Shown here piece by piece: positions 46,195-55,150 of a DNA stretch of 64,000 nucleotides; positions within the stretch are counted from its first letter, which is position 1, and each line of letters starts with the position of its first letter. The DNA is from CAVTWS01 sp963738445. GTDB lineage: Bacteria; Actinomycetota; Acidimicrobiia; Acidimicrobiales; SHLQ01. The notes below the pieces were generated by a model. The model saw only the letters and a list, made by a program, of their open reading frames with translations. It searched no databases and had not been told where the DNA came from. Made by a program: the position numbers and the translations under genes. The stretch is from contig CAVTWS010000024.1 of NCBI GenBank assembly GCA_963738445.1, positions 186,001 to 250,000 of the forward strand, written 5' to 3'.

Positions 46195-46738
46195 CGACGT
46201 CAGCCTCGTCGACAAGATCATCGACGTTCACCGCCGCTTCACCGAAGCGGGCATCCGTCATGGCTTCGGCGGCGCCCTCGCGCTCGCCTACTACACCGAC
46301 GATCCTCGGACGACGGCCGACATCGACGTCAACGTGGCGCTCGACCCCGTCGACGCCGAGCTTGCGCTACGCACCCTGCCCGGAGAGGTCGACTGGGACC
46401 AGGCGACCCTCGACCGGATCGTCGACGAGGAGCAGGTCCGGCTCTGGTGGGGACGCACGCCACTCGACCTGTTCTTCCGGGCCAGCGAGTTCCATGACGG
46501 TGTCGGCGATCGGGTGAAGTGGCACCCATTCGGACCGACGACGCTCCCGTTCATCGCCGCGAACGACCTTGCCGTGTTCAAGGCGCTGTTCAACCGCCCG
46601 AAGGACTGGGTCGACATCGCCGAGATGATGGCCGCGGGTTCGGTCGATGCCGCCACGGTCGCAGCAACGCTGCATTCTCTGATCGGGGCCGACATCCGCG
46701 TCGACCGGCTCCTCGACCTCGTGCCGCCGGGCCGGTGA
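46172..46738 (+). CDS. Nucleotidyltransferase-fold protein, AbiEii/MNT-like
   Basis: The 188-residue protein carries the nucleotidyltransferase signature GFGGALALAYYTDDPRTTADIDV, with a Gly-rich turn and the DxD pair (ADIDV), as in AbiEii and MNT toxins or antitoxins. A later helical part (LAVFKALFNRPKDWVDIAEMM) matches the same group of proteins. Such enzymes modify tRNA or toxins with nucleotides. It overlaps the upstream small gene by 23 bp and sits beside VapBC, so a second toxin-antitoxin-like module is plausible. Confidence 0.78.
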   Translation: MASPRTTDDVSLVDKIIDVHRRFTEAGIRHGFGGALALAYYTDDPRTTADIDVNVALDPVDAELALRTLPGEVDWDQATLDRIVDEEQVRLWWGRTPLDLFFRASEFHDGVGDRVKWHPFGPTTLPFIAANDLAVFKALFNRPKDWVDIAEMMAAGSVDAATVAATLHSLIGADIRVDRLLDLVPPGR

Positions 46739-46807
46739 GGCCTGGCGGTCAAATCGTTGGCCGGGCAGATGGCCGCGAGCCCTGGGCTTGCGTTCACTGC
46801 GTCTGAA

Positions 46808-48319
46808 TCAGCCGGCCGCCCGTTCGAACGCGAGCTGCGCGGGCCGGGATCGGCGATCCGACGAGTCACCCGCCGACGCCGAGGCCGAGAGGTCACCGGA
46901 GCTGAGCCGGGCCCGGTCCGCAGCCATCTGCCCGCTGGCGTAGCCGAAGCTGTCGTACCCGCCCCGCACGTTCAGGGGTTGCGCGGAACTCCAGCGAGTG
47001 TCGTAGCTCTCGTCGACGCGGCTCTGACGGCTGGCCAGCACCGGGAGGAAGCTCGAACCCACGTCGGCCTCGGCGTCGGTCATGACCTGCGCGTTGACCT
47101 CGGCGAGCCGGGCGCCGATCCGGTGCGCGTACGCCAGCCAGAACGACGAGCGGAACGACGCCCCGCGAGAGCGGGCACCGGGTGGGGCCGAGGCCGACGC
47201 TTGCCCGAGCGCGGCCTGGGCCTGCACGAGGAGCGACGTGAACAGCATCTCGACCGCGCGCAGATCGGCCACGAAACCCACGACCGACGAAAGGGAGTAG
47301 CTGGGGTGGAACACGGCCCGGCAGCGCATGTTCTCGGCGATGCGCTGCACGAGCAACGATTTGGCATCGGCGTAGGGCTCGTCGACGGGGAGGCGGATCG
47401 TCTCGGGCTCCTCCCCGCGCGGCGAAGTGGAGCCGTGCAGCAGGGCTTGGTCGATGGCGTGACGGGTGATGAGCTCCTGGGCCTTGGCGGTGAAGGCCTC
47501 GGCCTCGGCATCGAACGTGGTGGACTCGGCCTGGGACAGCAGGGCCCGAACCTTGGCCAGGACGGGATCGGCCTCGGCCGCCGCGCCGCCCGCACCCACT
47601 CGGCGGGCGCGGTCGGCCCCGGGCGGAGGCATCAAGGTTTCGAGCGCCGAACACAAGGACAACGCCACCACCAGATCGACGGCGGCCGTCAGCGAGGATC
47701 GGGCCGACAGGTCGGCGCCGTCCTCCCATACTTCGTACCACCCGGACGAGCCGGGGATGGACGGTAGGTCGAGCCCGGCCTCCTGGGCTTCCCACCGAGG
47801 GTCGACGGCGGTGTCGCCACGAGCGTGCCGTTCGGCCGCGACGGCGAATCGGGCCAGACGAGCCCCGGCGGCCGACACCGAGCGGCGGGCGTGGCGCACC
47901 AGCTCCGTCGGCTGCCACCCGTTGGCCCACACGACACGGACCAACGAGATCAGCGACCGCTCGATCTCGGCCCGCACCGTCGCCGGCGGCGCAGCGGCCA
48001 ACGCGGCACGCGCGGCGTGGCCCATGTCTGGGTCGCGCCGGTGAGCGGACAGCTGGGCGAGCGACAGCAAGGCCTCGACCCGCTCGCCTTCGGTCCGGAA
48101 CATCACCTTGGGCTCGCGTCGGTCCGGCTCATCCTCATGGCCGTGCCCATGCTCGTGGTAGTGGTCCTGGCCGTGCCCATGCTCGTGGTCATGGTCTCGG
48201 TCCTGGCCGTGCCCATGTCCGTACCCGTACCCAGGCGGTCGCCCGCTCGGAGGCGGACCTGGGTGACGTTGCCGATTTCGGGCCTTGGCGGCCCGCCGTT
48301 GCCTGTTGTTCTTCCCCAT
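46808..48319 (-). CDS. DUF2786 protein with His-rich N-terminal tract
   Basis: Residues 1-20 are highly basic (MGKNNRQRRAAKARNRQRH). Next comes a low-complexity tract built from HGHGQD/HDHEHGHG-type repeats (about residues 30-62) that could bind divalent metal. A helical domain follows, then DUF2786 at about 255-300 (VLAKVRALLSQAESTTFDAEAEAFTAKAQ, with the typical TxHxID-like RHAIDQAL). The function of DUF2786 is not known. TAGGTT ends 7 nt before the ATG. Its 503 residues are unbroken. Confidence 0.82.
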   Translation of the reverse strand: MGKNNRQRRAAKARNRQRHPGPPPSGRPPGYGYGHGHGQDRDHDHEHGHGQDHYHEHGHGHEDEPDRREPKVMFRTEGERVEALLSLAQLSAHRRDPDMGHAARAALAAAPPATVRAEIERSLISLVRVVWANGWQPTELVRHARRSVSAAGARLARFAVAAERHARGDTAVDPRWEAQEAGLDLPSIPGSSGWYEVWEDGADLSARSSLTAAVDLVVALSLCSALETLMPPPGADRARRVGAGGAAAEADPVLAKVRALLSQAESTTFDAEAEAFTAKAQELITRHAIDQALLHGSTSPRGEEPETIRLPVDEPYADAKSLLVQRIAENMRCRAVFHPSYSLSSVVGFVADLRAVEMLFTSLLVQAQAALGQASASAPPGARSRGASFRSSFWLAYAHRIGARLAEVNAQVMTDAEADVGSSFLPVLASRQSRVDESYDTRWSSAQPLNVRGGYDSFGYASGQMAADRARLSSGDLSASASAGDSSDRRSRPAQLAFERAAG

Positions 48320-48458
48320 GGAGCGGAACCTACTGAGGCGGTGTGACAGCGGATCGCACCCCCGAGGCACCACGGGTCAGATGACTCGCCGGCGATTCTG
48401 AACAAGGCGAAAAGAACACCGATATCCCAGCCGATCCTCCGCCAGACCCGTCAGGCAA

Positions 48459-49475
48459 CTATGGCGCCTGGAGATCGACAAGGGTGCCGCCACCGAGAGT
48501 CGGGCCGTCCGTGTGCAGGTGGCACCAGCTGACCGTGCCGTCCTCGGACTCGGTCGGTGGCGGCGGCACCGATCGGCACACCTCCATCACGAACGGGCAA
48601 CGGGTGTGGAACGAGCACCCGAGGGTCCTGCTGGCCGGCGAGGGTAGGTCACCGTGGAGGACCATCCGCTCCCGGCGGCGCTCGCCCGGCTCGGCACCCG
48701 GGACCGCCGAGAGCAGGGCCAGGGTGTACGGGTGCTTCGGCGCGTCGATGACCGAGCGAGTCGCTCCACACTCGACGAACCGACCGAGGTACATGACGGC
48801 GATGCGATCGGCCAGATGATCGACGACCGCGAGGTCGTGGGAGATGAAGACGTAGGCCACGCCGGTGTCGCGTTGGAGATCACCCAGCAGGTTCACGACC
48901 TCGGCCTGGGTGGAGACGTCGAGCGCGCTCACCGGCTCGTCGAGCACGATCAGCTCGGGGTCGAGCGCCAACGCCCGGGCGATGGCGATCCGCTGGAGCT
49001 GCCCGCCCGAGAACGACGGTGGATAGCGGTGGGCGGCGCTGACGTCGAGTCCGACCTGGCCCAACAGTTCAGCCACCGCCTCGCGATGCGATGCCTTGGT
49101 TCCCATGCCGTGGGCGCGCAACGGTTCGGCGATGGAGTCCCCCACGGGCGCGTAGGGGTCGAGCGACGAGTAGGGATCCTGGAAGACGAACTGGACCTGC
49201 CGCCGCATCTTCAACCGCGCCTCGCCCTGCAGGGTGGTCAGATCGGTGCCGGCGACCAGAACCCGGCCCGCCGTCGGGGTGAGCAGACCGAGCGCCAAGC
49301 GCCCCAGAGTCGACTTGCCCGAGCCGGATTCCCCCACCACGCCGATGGTCTCGCCCCGGTTCAGCGTGAGGCCGACACCGTCGACGGCGCGAACATGACC
49401 GACCGTCCGTCGGGTGATCGCACTTCGGCGGGCGAAATGCATCTCGACATCGTGCATCTCCAGCACGTGGCTCAC
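48459..49475 (-). CDS. Peptide-type ABC transporter ATP-binding protein (DppF/OppF-like)
   Basis: The 338-residue ATPase has Walker A GESGSGKST, Q-loop FVFQDPYSSLDPYAPV, signature SFSGGQLQR, Walker B LIVLDEPVSALDVS, H-loop FISHDL and a C-terminal oligopeptide extension with Cys in GCSFHTRCPF. The GTG start overlaps the upstream permease-ATPase fusion gene by 4 bp. It is the last gene of the importer. The cargo is a peptide, nickel or other small solute; it cannot be read from the sequence. Confidence 0.91.
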   Translation of the reverse strand: MSHVLEMHDVEMHFARRSAITRRTVGHVRAVDGVGLTLNRGETIGVVGESGSGKSTLGRLALGLLTPTAGRVLVAGTDLTTLQGEARLKMRRQVQFVFQDPYSSLDPYAPVGDSIAEPLRAHGMGTKASHREAVAELLGQVGLDVSAAHRYPPSFSGGQLQRIAIARALALDPELIVLDEPVSALDVSTQAEVVNLLGDLQRDTGVAYVFISHDLAVVDHLADRIAVMYLGRFVECGATRSVIDAPKHPYTLALLSAVPGAEPGERRRERMVLHGDLPSPASRTLGCSFHTRCPFVMEVCRSVPPPPTESEDGTVSWCHLHTDGPTLGGGTLVDLQAP

Positions 49476-51466
49476 GAGACCACCGATGCCGCAGCGTTCG
49501 AGCCCGGCGCCACGTCGCCCCGGCCGACACGGGTACACCGGGCGGCCCGCCCATCACCCAGGTCGACGAGCTCCACGGGAGACACCCGGCACTCGTCGCC
49601 GACCACCGGGCAGCGGTCCTGGAACCGACACCCCAACGGCAGGGAACCGGCCGATGGCACGATCCCCGGAATGGCCGTGAGGCGGTCGACTCCGCCACCG
49701 AGACGCGGTCGGGATTCCAGCAGCGCCGTGGTGTAGGGATGCTGCGGCCGGGTGAACACGTCGGTCACCGGCGCCGTCTCGACCACCTGGCCGGCGTACA
49801 TCACGACCACACGATCGCACAGCTCCTGCACGACCCCGAGATCGTGGGTCACGAACAGCACGGACATGTCGAAGGCGTCGCGCAGCTCCCGCAGGAGCTC
49901 GAGGATCTGCGCCTGCACGGTGACGTCGAGGGCCGTCGTCGGCTCGTCGGCGATCAGGAGCTTCGGCCGGTTGGCCAGCGCCATGGCGATAAGGACCCGC
50001 TGGCGCATGCCGCCGGAGAAGGTGTGCGGGTAGTCGTCGAGCCGGCGCCGGGCATCGGGGATACCGACGAGATCGAGCAACTCGATCGCCCGACTGAGCG
50101 CGGCCGACTTGCTCACCTTGTTGTGCAGTCGCTGCGTCTCCACGATCTGGTCGCCGATGGTGAAGGCGGGATTGAGGCTGGCCATCGGGTCCTGGAAGAT
50201 CATGGCGATGTCGCGACCTCGGATGTCGCGCATCTCGCGGTTGCAGCACCGCAGGAGGTCACGGCCCTCGAACCGGATCTCGCCGCCCAGGATGCGGGCG
50301 GGAGGCGACGGCAGGAGCCGAAGGATCGACTGGGCCGTGACCGTCTTGCCGCACCCGCTCTCGCCGACGACACCGAGCACCTCCCCGCGGCGAACGTCGA
50401 TGTCGACGTTCTCGACCACCCGCACCACCCCGTTGGACGTGTCGAATCCGACGGTCAGGCCTCGGATGGAGAGCAGCTCACCGTTCGCGTCTCCCTGGGC
50501 AGTATCCGCACCCGCCGTCGACGGTTGGGGCGCCTCCAGGTGGGGCGCTGGCACCGACGTAAGGCCCAACGTGTCGCCGGACTGCCGCCGGTGTTCACCG
50601 GAGCCGGCGACGGCGTCGCGCAGCCCGTCGCCGATGGCGTTGAAGGCGAGCGTGGTCAGCGCAATGGTGATGCCGGGGACCAGGATCTGGTTCACGTCGA
50701 GAGCCATCAACGTGAACCCGTCCTTGAGCATCGATCCCCACGACGCGTTCGGCGGGGGGGTGCCCAGCCCCAGGTAACTCAGCGAAGCCTCCACGACGAT
50801 GATCGTGCCCAGGGCGATGGACACCTGCACCAGGAGGGGGGACAGCGCATGGGGCAGCACCCGTCGGAACATCACGACCCGATGTCGGGATCCGACGGCG
50901 ATGGACGCTTCGACAAAGCCGGCCTGACGAACGGCCAGGGCGGTCCCGCGCACCAGCCTGACGAACCCGGGCACGATGACGACCACGAGGGCGATGATGA
51001 GGTTCCGGGTACCTGGTCCGAGGATGCCGGCGACGGCGAGGGCCAACACCAGCGGCGGGATCGACATCACGGCGTCGACCACACGCATGACGATCATGTC
51101 GACCTTGCCCGAGAAGTACCCCGAGGCCAATCCGACCGGCACAGCGATGAGGGAACCGATCAGGACCGTGACCACCGAGATGAGCATGGTGGTCCGGGCA
51201 CCGTAGACGAGGCGGGAAAACGTGTCGCGTCCGAGGTCGTCGGTTCCGAGCAGATGATCGAACGACGGCCCTGCGAACCGGTTGAGGAAGTCCTCGTCGT
51301 CCACCGGATGATGGGTGGCCACGATCGGGGCGAACACGGCCATGACGGTGACGAGCAGGATGAAGGCCAGGGCGATCATCGCCACCCGCTGACGGCTGAA
51401 CCGCCGCCCGGTGGTCCGCCAGTGCGAGGCGACGGCCGGTGTCCGACTCACCGAGACCTCGCTCAC
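49472..51466 (-). CDS. Fused peptide-type ABC permease (DppC-like) and ATPase (DppD-like)
   Basis: The 664-residue chain joins a DppC-like permease (about residues 1-300; six membrane segments, LLGTDDLGRDTFSRLVYG, EASLSYLGLGTPPPN) to a DppD-like ATPase (about 330-650; Walker A GESGCGKT, FQDPMASLNP, TFSGGMRQR, LLIADEPTTALDV, THDLGVV and a Cys-bearing C-terminal oligopeptide domain). Both are usually separate genes; here a linker with HLEAPQPSTAG joins them in frame. The GTG start overlaps the DppB gene by 4 bp. Confidence 0.9.
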   Translation of the reverse strand: MSEVSVSRTPAVASHWRTTGRRFSRQRVAMIALAFILLVTVMAVFAPIVATHHPVDDEDFLNRFAGPSFDHLLGTDDLGRDTFSRLVYGARTTMLISVVTVLIGSLIAVPVGLASGYFSGKVDMIVMRVVDAVMSIPPLVLALAVAGILGPGTRNLIIALVVVIVPGFVRLVRGTALAVRQAGFVEASIAVGSRHRVVMFRRVLPHALSPLLVQVSIALGTIIVVEASLSYLGLGTPPPNASWGSMLKDGFTLMALDVNQILVPGITIALTTLAFNAIGDGLRDAVAGSGEHRRQSGDTLGLTSVPAPHLEAPQPSTAGADTAQGDANGELLSIRGLTVGFDTSNGVVRVVENVDIDVRRGEVLGVVGESGCGKTVTAQSILRLLPSPPARILGGEIRFEGRDLLRCCNREMRDIRGRDIAMIFQDPMASLNPAFTIGDQIVETQRLHNKVSKSAALSRAIELLDLVGIPDARRRLDDYPHTFSGGMRQRVLIAMALANRPKLLIADEPTTALDVTVQAQILELLRELRDAFDMSVLFVTHDLGVVQELCDRVVVMYAGQVVETAPVTDVFTRPQHPYTTALLESRPRLGGGVDRLTAIPGIVPSAGSLPLGCRFQDRCPVVGDECRVSPVELVDLGDGRAARCTRVGRGDVAPGSNAAASVVS

Positions 51467-52410
51467 GAGACCTCGACCCGGGGGTCGAGCCAGCCGTACA
51501 GGAGATCGACGACGACGTTGATGACGGCGAAGGCGAGAACGAACAGGACCGCGGCCGCCTGGATCACCGGCAGGTCCTGGGCCGTGATGGACTGCACGAG
51601 GTATTCGCCGACGCCGGGCGAGGCGAAGATCCGCTCGATGATGACCGCCCCACCGATCATCCCACCGAGGATGAGCCCGGCGACCGTCACGGTCGACTGC
51701 GCAGCGTTCTTGAACACGTGCTTGCCGATCACCCGGTACGCCGGGCAGCCTTTGGCCCACGCCGTGCGGACGTAGGGTTGCTCCAGGACGTCGAGCACGC
51801 CGCTGCGCAACTGGCGGGCCAGCCGAGCGGCGACCCCGATGCCCAGGGCGAGAGAGGGCAGCACCAGCGACTTGAGCCACCCGGTGAAGGACTCCGAGAG
51901 CCGGGTGAAGCCGACGGCATCGAACCACCCCCACTCGTTGGCGAGGTAGTTGATCAGCACGATGGCGACCACGAAGTTGGGCACTGCCAACGCGGTGCTC
52001 GTGAGCGCCAGGAGGAGCCGATCGAGCCACCCACCGGCGCGTGCACCGGCGATCAGGCCGACAGGGATGCCGACCACCAGACCGACCACGAGGGCGCCGA
52101 GCACGATGCTCATCGTGATCGGCAGGCGAAAGGCGATCTCGCTCATGACCGATTCGCCCGAGTCGAGGCTGTTGCCGAAGTCCAGCCGGACGGCTCCGCC
52201 CAGCCAGCGCCCGTACTGCACGAGGAATGGGTCATCGAGCCCAAGTTCGGTGCGCACCGATTCGATCCGCTCCGGCGTGGCGTTCTGTCCACCGGCCAGC
52301 GTCGTCGCGGGGTCGCCCGGCACGAGCGCGATGAGCGAGAAGACCCCGAAGCTGACCAGCAGCAGCGTCGGGACGAGCAGAAGCAGGCGCCGGCCGATCA
52401 CCGGCAGCAC
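51463..52410 (-). CDS. Peptide-type ABC transporter permease (DppB-like)
   Basis: The 315-residue protein has the family start LLLLVPTLLLVSFGVFSLIALVPGDPA, six membrane segments and the EAA loop AWAKGCPAYRVIGKHVFKNA. The GTG start has AGGAGTG upstream, and the stop overlaps the following fusion gene by 4 bp. It forms the pore with the DppC-like domain. Confidence 0.91.
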   Translation of the reverse strand: MLPVIGRRLLLLVPTLLLVSFGVFSLIALVPGDPATTLAGGQNATPERIESVRTELGLDDPFLVQYGRWLGGAVRLDFGNSLDSGESVMSEIAFRLPITMSIVLGALVVGLVVGIPVGLIAGARAGGWLDRLLLALTSTALAVPNFVVAIVLINYLANEWGWFDAVGFTRLSESFTGWLKSLVLPSLALGIGVAARLARQLRSGVLDVLEQPYVRTAWAKGCPAYRVIGKHVFKNAAQSTVTVAGLILGGMIGGAVIIERIFASPGVGEYLVQSITAQDLPVIQAAAVLFVLAFAVINVVVDLLYGWLDPRVEVS

Positions 52411-52452
52411 GGGTCACTCCTGGATTCGGCGCCCGACACGAGCCGAGCCGGC

Positions 52453-54198
52453 TCAGCTGGCCCGCACCGCGCTGGCGCGAAGGTCCGGCCAGAGGATGAG
52501 GAAGGGGACGGGGGTGAACTGGGCGACCCGGTCGGTGTCGATCGCGGCGGTGAGCGAACCGAACAGCAGGAAGATGCTCAGCGCGTCCTCGCCCATGATC
52601 TTGGCTTCCAGCTCGTGCCAGAGCTCGGTGGTACGCGGATCGCTGTCACTCAGCGTGTTGAGCTCGGCGACCATGGCGTCGATCTCGGGATCGACGTAGT
52701 TGCAGGTGTTGCCACGCACCGCGCCGCTCCACTGCCCGAACTCACCCCGGTTGGCACCCCAGGCGGGAACGAGTCCCAGGCCCGGCTGCTGGGCGGTGAG
52801 GAAGTCGTCGACGTAGTTCGGCGACGGGATGATGTTCAGCGTGACGCCGACATCGGCGAACATCTGCTGCACGACCTCGGCCACCGTGGGCATCGGTTCG
52901 GCCTGGATGACGTAGAGGTCGACCTCCAAGCCGTCGCCGTACCCGGCCTCGGCGAGGAGCTCACGAGCGCGATCGGGGTCGTACTCGGTGGTGACGTCCG
53001 GGTTGTCGAACTGGTGGCCCTCCGGCCAGAGACCGGTCATGGGGCTGGCCAGGCCGTTGTAGGCCACCTCGTTGAGCGTGTCGCGGTCGACCGCCAGGTT
53101 CAGCGCCTGCCGGACCAACACGTCGTCCAGCGGCGCGTCGCGCTTGCAGGTCATGAAGTGCACGGCCCGGTCCTGGCCGGGGAGGACGAGGAGCTGGTCG
53201 TCCTCGAACTGCGCGGCCTGGACGGCGTCGATGGTCCCCACGTCGATCTGACCGGACCGGATGCCGTTCGTGACCGAGACCGGGTCGACGGTGTGCACGA
53301 CCTCGAGACCGCCGAGGGTCACGGACTCGGCATCCCAGTACGAGGGATTGGGCTCGAAGGACATCGACTGCTCCGGCCGCCACTCCGTCAGCACCATCGG
53401 ACCCGCGCCGATCGGGTTCTGGTGGTCGGTGTGGCCCGGCTTCATGATCATGGTCTCCCACGAACCCATGAACGTGTCGTGCCACGCCGCGGCGGCGCCG
53501 GCTCCGATGTTGAGCTGGACCTCGGTCGGGCTCACCACCTCGATCGTCTGAAGGTTGAAGTACGCCTCGATGAAGGCGGCCGGGTCGCCGTCGGTGAGCA
53601 GCAGCTCGAGGCCGGCCTTGACGGCGTCGGCATCGAACGGTGTGCCGTCGGAGTACGTCAGGCCCTCGCGCAACGTGATCAGGATCGTGGCGTCGTCGAC
53701 GATCTCGACGTTCTCGGCGAGATCAGGGACCATCTCGCCGGCGGCCGTGCGGCGCAACAATCCGCCGTAGACCGTGTAGAGCATGCCGACGTCGGTCAGG
53801 TTGCCGGTGATGGAGGTGAGGTCGAAGGTGATCCCACCGGCGCGACCTGAGGAGATGAGGTCGTAGCCGATCCGCAGGACGCCGTCCGGGTCCGCTCCTT
53901 CGGGCAGACCCTCCGCCACGGCGACCGCGGTGGTCGTCGTCGCGTCAGTAGCGGGCTCCGACGACGGCGCGGTCGAGTCACTCGGTGCCTCGTCGGGGAC
54001 GGCGTCAGAGGCCGTGTCTCCGGTGGTGTCGGAGACGGTGTCGCTGTCGGAGACCGCGTCACCCGTCGCGTCGTCGTCATCGCCGGCGCACGCACCGGCC
54101 ACGAGGGCGAGGATGCCGACGAGTGCGGTCACCACCTGCACACGGCGTCGCCTGGTGACGTCGCCACGAGTCGACGGGTCGAAGTCGAACCTTGCCAC
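52453..54198 (-). CDS. Peptide-type ABC transporter substrate-binding lipoprotein (SBP family 5)
   Basis: The signal ends in LVAGAC, a lipobox, and is followed by a long Asp/Thr/Ser-rich linker. The mature region has SBP_bac_5 text: LITLREGLTYSDGTPFDADAV, a QALNLAVDRDTLNEVAY block and a YDPDRARELLAEAGYGDG block. I chose GTG 54198, which has GGAGGA just upstream; a TTG at 54216 is an alternative. It is the first gene of the importer operon and delivers the ligand to the DppBC-like pore. Confidence 0.9.
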   Translation of the reverse strand: MARFDFDPSTRGDVTRRRRVQVVTALVGILALVAGACAGDDDDATGDAVSDSDTVSDTTGDTASDAVPDEAPSDSTAPSSEPATDATTTTAVAVAEGLPEGADPDGVLRIGYDLISSGRAGGITFDLTSITGNLTDVGMLYTVYGGLLRRTAAGEMVPDLAENVEIVDDATILITLREGLTYSDGTPFDADAVKAGLELLLTDGDPAAFIEAYFNLQTIEVVSPTEVQLNIGAGAAAAWHDTFMGSWETMIMKPGHTDHQNPIGAGPMVLTEWRPEQSMSFEPNPSYWDAESVTLGGLEVVHTVDPVSVTNGIRSGQIDVGTIDAVQAAQFEDDQLLVLPGQDRAVHFMTCKRDAPLDDVLVRQALNLAVDRDTLNEVAYNGLASPMTGLWPEGHQFDNPDVTTEYDPDRARELLAEAGYGDGLEVDLYVIQAEPMPTVAEVVQQMFADVGVTLNIIPSPNYVDDFLTAQQPGLGLVPAWGANRGEFGQWSGAVRGNTCNYVDPEIDAMVAELNTLSDSDPRTTELWHELEAKIMGEDALSIFLLFGSLTAAIDTDRVAQFTPVPFLILWPDLRASAVRAS

Positions 54199-54373
54199 GG
54201 CTTCCTCCACGGTCAAACCGAGCCCACATGCGATCGCACCCGGGCGGATGCGGCGAGCCTACGTGACGTGTGACAGAGGGCACCAAAGCTGGGGGGCGGG
54301 TCAGCCACTGGACCGATGACGGCGTAGGTTCGGGCCCTCCCCGCTCCCACGGAGCTCAACAAGGACGATGATC

Positions 54374-55135
54374 ATGTTCGAAGGTGTCGAGAACTTCCGA
54401 GAACTAGGCGGCCTCCCGACGACCGATGGCCGCACGGTCCGCTCGGGCTCGCTGTTCCGTTCCGGCCACCTCGGCGCCGCGACCGACGGCGATCTGGCTC
54501 TGCTCCGCACGTTCGGGGTGGCGGTCATCGTCGACTTCCGCAACGACGAGGACCTGGCCGCCGACGGTTTGGACCGCGTGCCCGACGGCGTGCGCCATGT
54601 TCGCGCCCCTATCGGCGACGACGCCGGGCGCACCTCGTCGATCCGCTCGATGATCGCCGACGGCGGCTCGCTCGAGGAGCTCCTCGGCGATGGGCGGGCC
54701 CGGCAGATGGTGATCGACGGATACCGGCGCACCGCCGTGGCCGCCTGGTGCGTCGAGGCGTATTCCACATTCGTGGAGGAGCTGAACGCCCACGCCGGAT
54801 CACCGGTCCTGTGGCACTGCAGCGCGGGCAAGGACCGGGCCGGTTGGGCCGGCTGTGTGGTGGCACTGGCGCTCGGCGTTGAACGCGACGCCATGATCGA
54901 CAACTACCTGGAGAGCAACGTCCACCGCAAGGTCGACGAGGTGCTGGCCCAGTACGGCCGGCGGGGTGTCGATGCCGAACTCCTGCGCCCGTTCATGGAG
55001 GTGAGGGCCGAGTACGTGGAGGCGTCGATCGCCGCCGCCGAGGGAGAGTGGGGCTCGCTCGACGCCTACCTTCGCGACGGCCTGGGCCTGACGGACACGG
55101 CGCGGGCTCAGCTGCAGGACGTCTACCTGGTCTGA
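54374..55135 (+). CDS. Tyrosine/serine protein phosphatase (PTP-like, Y_phosphatase3)
   Basis: The 253-residue protein begins NFRELGGLPTTDGRTVRSGSLFRSGHL and has the P-loop HCSAGKDRAG, the Cys/Arg catalytic signature of this lipid- or tyrosine-phosphatase group. It is cytosolic. The ATG at 54374 has AAGGA 8 nt before it; the ATG at 54368 is too near the ribosome site. The C-terminal helical part is of normal length. It diverges from the peptide importer. Confidence 0.88.
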   Translation: MFEGVENFRELGGLPTTDGRTVRSGSLFRSGHLGAATDGDLALLRTFGVAVIVDFRNDEDLAADGLDRVPDGVRHVRAPIGDDAGRTSSIRSMIADGGSLEELLGDGRARQMVIDGYRRTAVAAWCVEAYSTFVEELNAHAGSPVLWHCSAGKDRAGWAGCVVALALGVERDAMIDNYLESNVHRKVDEVLAQYGRRGVDAELLRPFMEVRAEYVEASIAAAEGEWGSLDAYLRDGLGLTDTARAQLQDVYLV

Positions 55136-55150
55136 TCCGTCCGATCGCTC

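Noticed and set aside
48110..48235. Possible CRISPR-like or satellite repeat at CATGCTCGTGGTNNTGGNC units
   Set aside because: The repeated bases are codons of the His/Gly/Asp tract of the DUF2786 protein; there are no uniform spacers.
51439..53850. An 803-codon forward frame opposite the peptide importer
   Set aside because: It is the antisense shadow of the DppB-like and binding-lipoprotein genes and has no recognisable motif.
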